Shown here piece by piece: positions 63,641 to 64,000 of a stretch of DNA of 64,000 nt (the stretch's first letter is position 1; every line of letters starts with the position of its first letter). The notes under the pieces are model-generated. The model had not been told where the DNA came from and made no database searches. It saw only the letters and a program-made list of their open reading frames with translations. The stretch lies in assembly GCA_963805705.1 (NCBI GenBank), contig CAWDVH010000005.1:1674001-1738000 (forward strand). The letters are read 5' to 3'. Source of the stretch: CAWDVH01 sp963805705 (GTDB lineage: Bacteria > Actinomycetota > Actinomycetes > Streptosporangiales > Streptosporangiaceae). A program made the position numbers and the translations under genes.

Positions 63641-64000
63641 GCGATCAGCCCTCCTGCTCAGGCCCGGCCAGTGGATTGCTGCCCCCCGGTCACGCCCATC
63701 CGAACCGAGGTTACGGATTCGCCGGGCGGGTCGGCGACCGGCATTTCCCTGGGTTCTCCCCCAGGCTGACACCCTGGGTTGTCGGGACTTCTCTTTCCAG
63801 AGCACCGGCAGCGAGACCCGGCCGTTAGTGTGCGGACGCCTCGGATCGGACGGTCGGCGTGGAAGCGGCCTCAAGAGACGTGTGACGGCAGGCAGGGCGA
63901 CTCGCATGTCCGTGCACGTCCTGATCACGTGGCCTGTGGGATGTGCTGATGCGGGGATCACGTAGAGGTGGTAGTACGACGCCGCCATCCGCGGCACCGG
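63641..64000. other. Window end, no supported gene
   Basis: The last 360 bases contain open frames on the minus strand, including one that joins the 57-residue gene, but codon use and the strong internal ribosome site at 63648-63655 argue against it. No repeat or RNA gene was seen. A promoter for the small genes should lie here. Confidence 0.4.

Noticed and set aside
63467..63997. Extended 176-residue minus-strand frame at the window end
   Set aside because: A strong internal ribosome site and a change in composition place the true start at 63640.

Overview
The window is chromosomal DNA of a high-GC actinobacterium. Supporting signs are strong G/C bias at third codon positions, frequent GTG starts, F420/flavin LLM oxidoreductases, three LAL-type (MalT-like) LuxR regulators, a class III cyclase/ATPase regulator and a discoidin-domain exoprotein with a Sec signal. 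The order cannot be fixed from sequence alone; a soil, Streptosporangiales-like organism would fit. No rRNA, tRNA or CRISPR array was seen.

Layout. 0-17 kb is a mixed metabolic region: the tail of a cysteine desulfurase-like gene, a DHFR-like reductase, LUD and SDR proteins, two LLM flavin oxidoreductases, a DUF2461-like protein, a decayed YhhN gene, a large secreted F5/8-type-C / pectin-lyase-like protein, small membrane proteins, an aminoglycoside-phosphotransferase-fold kinase, a DHA2 exporter, and a SulP transporter whose frame is broken once.

17.8-37.4 kb is the coherent core. It encodes a full arginine deiminase (ADI) pathway: arcA and arcB behind an APC permease and an unusual P-type ATPase, and arcC behind a second APC permease. 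A LAL regulator, a DedA protein, a third APC permease, a DUF7144 membrane protein, PPK2 polyphosphate kinase with an upstream partner, a CPBP protease and a membrane alpha/beta-hydrolase follow. Five perfect 18-bp palindromes, TCACCC-N6-GGGTGA, lie in this block, one in front of each transcription unit. They define an apparently co-regulated regulon, probably for low-energy or low-oxygen survival: ATP from arginine, ATP/polyphosphate exchange, ion pumping and envelope upkeep. This is the most interesting system in the window.

37.5-57.6 kb is accessory stress and redox content: alpha/beta-hydrolase, DUF4331 protein, cupin, CPA2 antiporter overlapped by a LAL regulator, a convergent pair of three-domain thioredoxin-reductase-like flavoproteins lacking the CxxC motif (with a 135-bp nearly identical inverted tract), a methyltransferase divergent from a frame-broken HxlR-SCP2 regulator, a MoaD/ThiS-like protein overlapping a BNR beta-propeller protein, truncated hemoglobin, TSUP exporter, an aldehyde dehydrogenase and a cyclase-ATPase regulator.

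57.8-64 kb looks like an island. It has a tyrosine-integrase remnant, an A/T-richer unrecognised membrane-anchored gene, a LAL regulator, an IS1380-like transposase tail, and a run of small unrecognised genes with strong ribosome binding sites.
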